Part shown: positions 63,201 to 64,000 of the stretch, piece by piece | Layout: each line of letters opens with the position of its first letter | How positions within the stretch are numbered: the first letter of the stretch is position 1 | Assembly (NCBI RefSeq): GCF_039544265.1 | Contig: NZ_BAABLI010000008.1 | Coordinates: 248,001-312,000, forward strand | Direction of reading: 5' to 3' | DNA: 64,000 bases | From: Corallincola platygyrae | Lineage (GTDB): Bacteria > Pseudomonadota > Gammaproteobacteria > Enterobacterales > Neiellaceae | Translations under genes and position numbers: made by a program | The notes under the pieces: generated by a model | The model's database searches: none | What the model was told of the DNA's origin: nothing | What the model saw: only the letters and a program-made list of their open reading frames with translations

Positions 63201-64000
63201 TGGTGAGCGAGTTGTCGAATATAGCGAACATTTCGGTCAGTCGTGTCCTCAGCCAGAGATAAAGACCGTATTGGGTAAAGCACTTGAACTGCGTTTTGAG
63301 CAGGTTGAGCCAACTGAATACCAGCTTCGAGTCACTGATAAACTCGGCGTCACAACTGAAAAGAACTTTATTGTCCACCCGTTGGCGAACATCGCCCCTG
63401 AAGTTCGAATCGTTACCCCTGCGGAAGATCAATTCATTGTCTCGGGCACCTTCCAGATAAAAGTGGGTGTTGTTGTTGCTGATGATAGAAGAGTAGGTGA
63501 CTCCCAGATCCGGGTTAGCGCCAATGGCGTCGAACTTGGTCGGGTCTCAGAGCGTAGATATAACGATATTACGATGAATGATAGTCAGGTCACTGAGGCT
63601 ATTGACGATATCTACGATGCGCTTGAAGCTAAGTATTCGGTTTCTGTTGCGGATGACTACGGAACGCGTGAAAGCGAATTCATCACGTTAAAAACCTTCA
63701 TGTATGAGTTACCGGCGCAAGTGTATCAGCAGAATCAGGAAGTCGAGTTTGTGGCGACAGTGACTGATTCTGACAATGCATTTGGCAGTGATGATGTGTC
63801 GATTGTTTCAGCAGTCGATGAAATTAAGCCAGAAATTAGTGTGATAGCGCCTGGTGTTGGTCTCGGCGCTGTTGAGAATGCAGACCTTACACTGGATTGG
63901 CGAGCATATGACAATGTCAAAGTCGCTTCTATGGAGGTTTACACCACTTATGGCGTATGGGAATCCGATAAGGACTACCGTCGTCTGGATAGCGACTATC
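57205..64000 (+). CDS. Giant secreted protein with tandem Ig-like repeats, cut by the window edge
   Basis: Reading from ATG 57205 (MSIQKFSLFAILFLASQAVA, a signal peptide) the frame is open for 2265 codons to the edge; GGGAG at 57195 is its ribosome site. After a divergent start, a Big_2-like segment appears near residues 281-330 (YSSSHPDIVAVTSAGLV). Then many copies of an Ig-like unit follow, recognisable by P-x-[IV]-x-[IF]...P...G, a D-[DN]-x-[GR]-[VL] turn and a V-x-F/Y-V-[DN]-G strand: near residues 445, 770, 1205, 1442, 1840, 2065 and 2210. Such proteins are surface adhesins or stalks that carry C-terminal effector or Rhs parts, but the C-terminus is not visible here. The gene is probably cargo of the dusA element. 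Confidence 0.85.
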   Translation, partial: MSIQKFSLFAILFLASQAVAETDIQATSPIIEGATQVSYRAVISDCGSMDRLEAGSATDLRQYTSDDVTPLLEPMGYCFVSFTLDSADRLQPTVKIVRSDASVEDYTESFIWEEAAPSIGLVSADINTTPDGKQRLAITFEASDDSDLSQLEVNATALRASDIRAAGGVISEARKNSFARTSGFVSLHPTNDQQSEFTLSLDIDEALSAQAIATDVIVLVDATAIDASGNQSSISEIAMTGDYIKEEALSLTLPSERVVITAALQTVQLEPVIDFQFRGSVNVGGLGQGVTYSSSHPDIVAVTSAGLVYPLAETLDEEVFVTLRYPGLPELNVAIDVDYSKTLTGVFFDLDDQGSQLTLRSLNTPVSLPNLLGRYSDGTEAAIPTNWKYQLSIPDSYASILEHQDGKLTARAPISDDFPAVLRVSFSALPSIEAVLSVAAEDAAPQIELDVPEELALPSDLIVKSEPTDDVGVSKVEFIVDGVTVGTRQQAPYEVSMPLPDSMVGRSLEVVAVVTDVAGQITTSASSVVQLVSKRQATPPQYVFESPDEGSRLVEGTNLVANVSHSLGVLPYVSDSSQISKTELYFDGQMVGQSLFPVIQIRPHPDGEELVEVWRVTYQLPGISTKDSVRNVYVKVYGHNGSEVRSDARLISIIENQSPGIQILSPQVGSLATVGQTLPVSVQISDDTLPLGTEVRLMVNGEEQGKQTVSINDEGIEEGQTTGIVNFSYVINNEALLSTLDIQVQATDFHQESINSPVLEVKVKADDPPSVAITSPTEGAPVTAGVALQVRADAIDDVGVEKVDFYVNGRLVGSDSSEPYAAFYQTPNQIENEQPLRVQAIATDSAGAVTESNVVNVTLGFDEQLPVLNVASPEIAFAEFGKDFAKVIENSDFVLKATGFDNVEVVALEATGIRKVGSTYLLTGDPADSLSGQELQPQAIPGELSAFSALKLVKAPSFSNEPAREFDSYPVTLSAWDKSGNRSIVEYWIAVFPDMNPEVVQVIADTNTLGPDDALSVSVLAKDDRAVQSIEFRYLLGDTELALHQFDASSGLIPSPDLSFTDTIDLTSFDIPNEANEIHIDVTAFDSGSNVSETFRHTVALLQDKLPPNVSLEAPSLGGMLIANEQTGVSFSAKDPAGIKYAELRVDGGLVWSEDLAGPLLFSKTIDVTPNEVQSQLTLSLIVEDTYGNSQTHDWQFDVTGNEKPVISIRQPAAGISVVEGEQVVITALVSDDLGLEEVSFFTDSGVEVDVVETYSGEGLNSVVADGGYFTSTVRVPTVTDGVAIGVKATDIHGLVTTNILELRFEDDRESPTVALGQPLEKVSLLPGQSFEVAGIASDNRVVSRVIPKLRASDNSVVDVDWDSLVKKDRVEQIKVGNDQSFADTVIAERFYSDFNARFKVPENISDWGNEFWFSVVVEDLGVNTSQTLEIPIEILADTEAPEITFASPTESLVEGQPFVFDLQLADNIGVASYTVTLIADNAEPLLIETGLNERLIRVTHDDIFDTSRFSPVDEDGVKVALKVTAKDLAGNESIHTENLTIKQDEPPEVVIDSRLPLSNWIDGQLVFTELKVSDDFVAPGYPIRGATLASNMLADGTGNARSWQGKALDDGLGSVQLETSFDEHSGPEATIYLNASQFALFSADQLAITPPSSESIHSLKVDVEGLQVGYRVRYELTTICPVEKTELTVSHDDLLLSDGTLTFSNWIPEGAAFIEITPFVGAEEELTYLKRIKLDRLDLAEPFAVESPLDKLAGKTQIQLTVMDRHSPSAESQIVVLPMWQQSEQEFYVQQPWLLPFLPTNKTLNLYAFAADWRALDRDPLALSSLLTETLAYDNSAPEISISAPGIETRITEGERINVELQGSDNAGLESISLRDEMGLYTQVAAWPQQDSFSFQYEIPDNRGGSTLSLTAVAKDRSGREFSAEVTVPVVENEAPQLHLRSLSSYIVDGKYQKVIDDAARLNYAEFWLRSGETFEIEFDALDDVGLSDISLSRFTRDGERVVEYSEHFGQSCPQPEIKTVLGKALELRFEQVEPTEYQLRVTDKLGVTTEKNFIVHPLANIAPEVRIVTPAEDQFIVSGTFQIKVGVVVADDRRVGDSQIRVSANGVELGRVSERRYNDITMNDSQVTEAIDDIYDALEAKYSVSVADDYGTRESEFITLKTFMYELPAQVYQQNQEVEFVATVTDSDNAFGSDDVSIVSAVDEIKPEISVIAPGVGLGAVENADLTLDWRAYDNVKVASMEVYTTYGVWESDKDYRRLDSDY

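Larger units (their letters stand above)
53480..64000. mobile_element. Integrated element at dusA, left part (right end beyond the window)
   Basis: Reasons to call an element: the split dusA start at 53429-53479; a PrtN/excisionase-like gene at 53627; a tyrosine recombinase at 55130; small unknown genes; and no conserved host gene up to the edge. The dusA remainder does not occur in the window, so the giant Ig-repeat gene at 57205 is probably inside the element as well. The exact crossover base and the right end cannot be fixed from this sequence alone. Confidence 0.7.

Noticed and set aside
59236..63920. Minus-strand frames within the giant gene
   Set aside because: They are the complement of a continuous repeat-coding frame and show no features of their own.

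Overview
The window looks like chromosomal DNA from a marine, facultatively anaerobic gammaproteobacterium of the Alteromonadales type. The evidence is GrxA, NrdA, NrdB, YfaE, DnaB and Alr proteins close to the E. coli ones, together with a class Ia ribonucleotide reductase under a cobalamin riboswitch, two PEP-CTERM (exosortase-sorted) proteins and a secreted GH13 amylase. The genus cannot be named from the sequence. There are no tRNA or rRNA genes and no CRISPR array.

Layout. 1-3398: end of an unknown gene, then a plus-strand row (NifW-like, DUF4336, YcxB-like, lipoprotein, proline-rich TonB-like protein). 3.9-8.5 kb: bfd behind Fur-like and FNR-like sites, an AI-2E-type permease, grxA, a DUF2167 protein, a coiled-coil membrane protein and a truncated haemoglobin. 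8.6-12.9 kb: FNR-like site, cobalamin riboswitch, nrdA-nrdB-yfaE. 12.9-18 kb (minus): malF-malG without malE or malK, followed by three small poorly known genes. 18.2-22.5 kb: an RND efflux pump and its adaptor. 22.8-26.7 kb: small conserved genes of unknown role. 26.7-40.5 kb: S9 peptidase, PEP-CTERM protein, dnaB-alr, nemA with a likely operator, LysR, DUF1287. 39-44 kb: an AraC-type regulator fused to two starch-binding-like (CBM21-like) modules, directly upstream of a large amylase lipoprotein. 44.3-53.2 kb: sstT, a Cache chemoreceptor, VOC protein, acyltransferase, metallopeptidase, amidotransferase, cheX-yjbQ. 53.4 kb to the right edge: an integrated element that has split the 5' end of dusA. 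It carries a PrtN-like gene, a tyrosine recombinase and the first 2265 codons of a giant secreted Ig-repeat protein.

How parts fit together. The starch/maltodextrin theme (malFG, the amylase, the AraC-CBM regulator) suggests control of polysaccharide use by direct sensing of glucan. The RNR locus appears to be wired to both oxygen and B12 supply.

Three intergenic regions (26.2, 30.3 and 44.0 kb) hold one modular repeat family. Its helices change in a compensatory way between copies, and each cluster starts exactly after the T-tract of an intrinsic terminator. This family, the AraC-CBM fusion and the dusA element are the most interesting items in the window.
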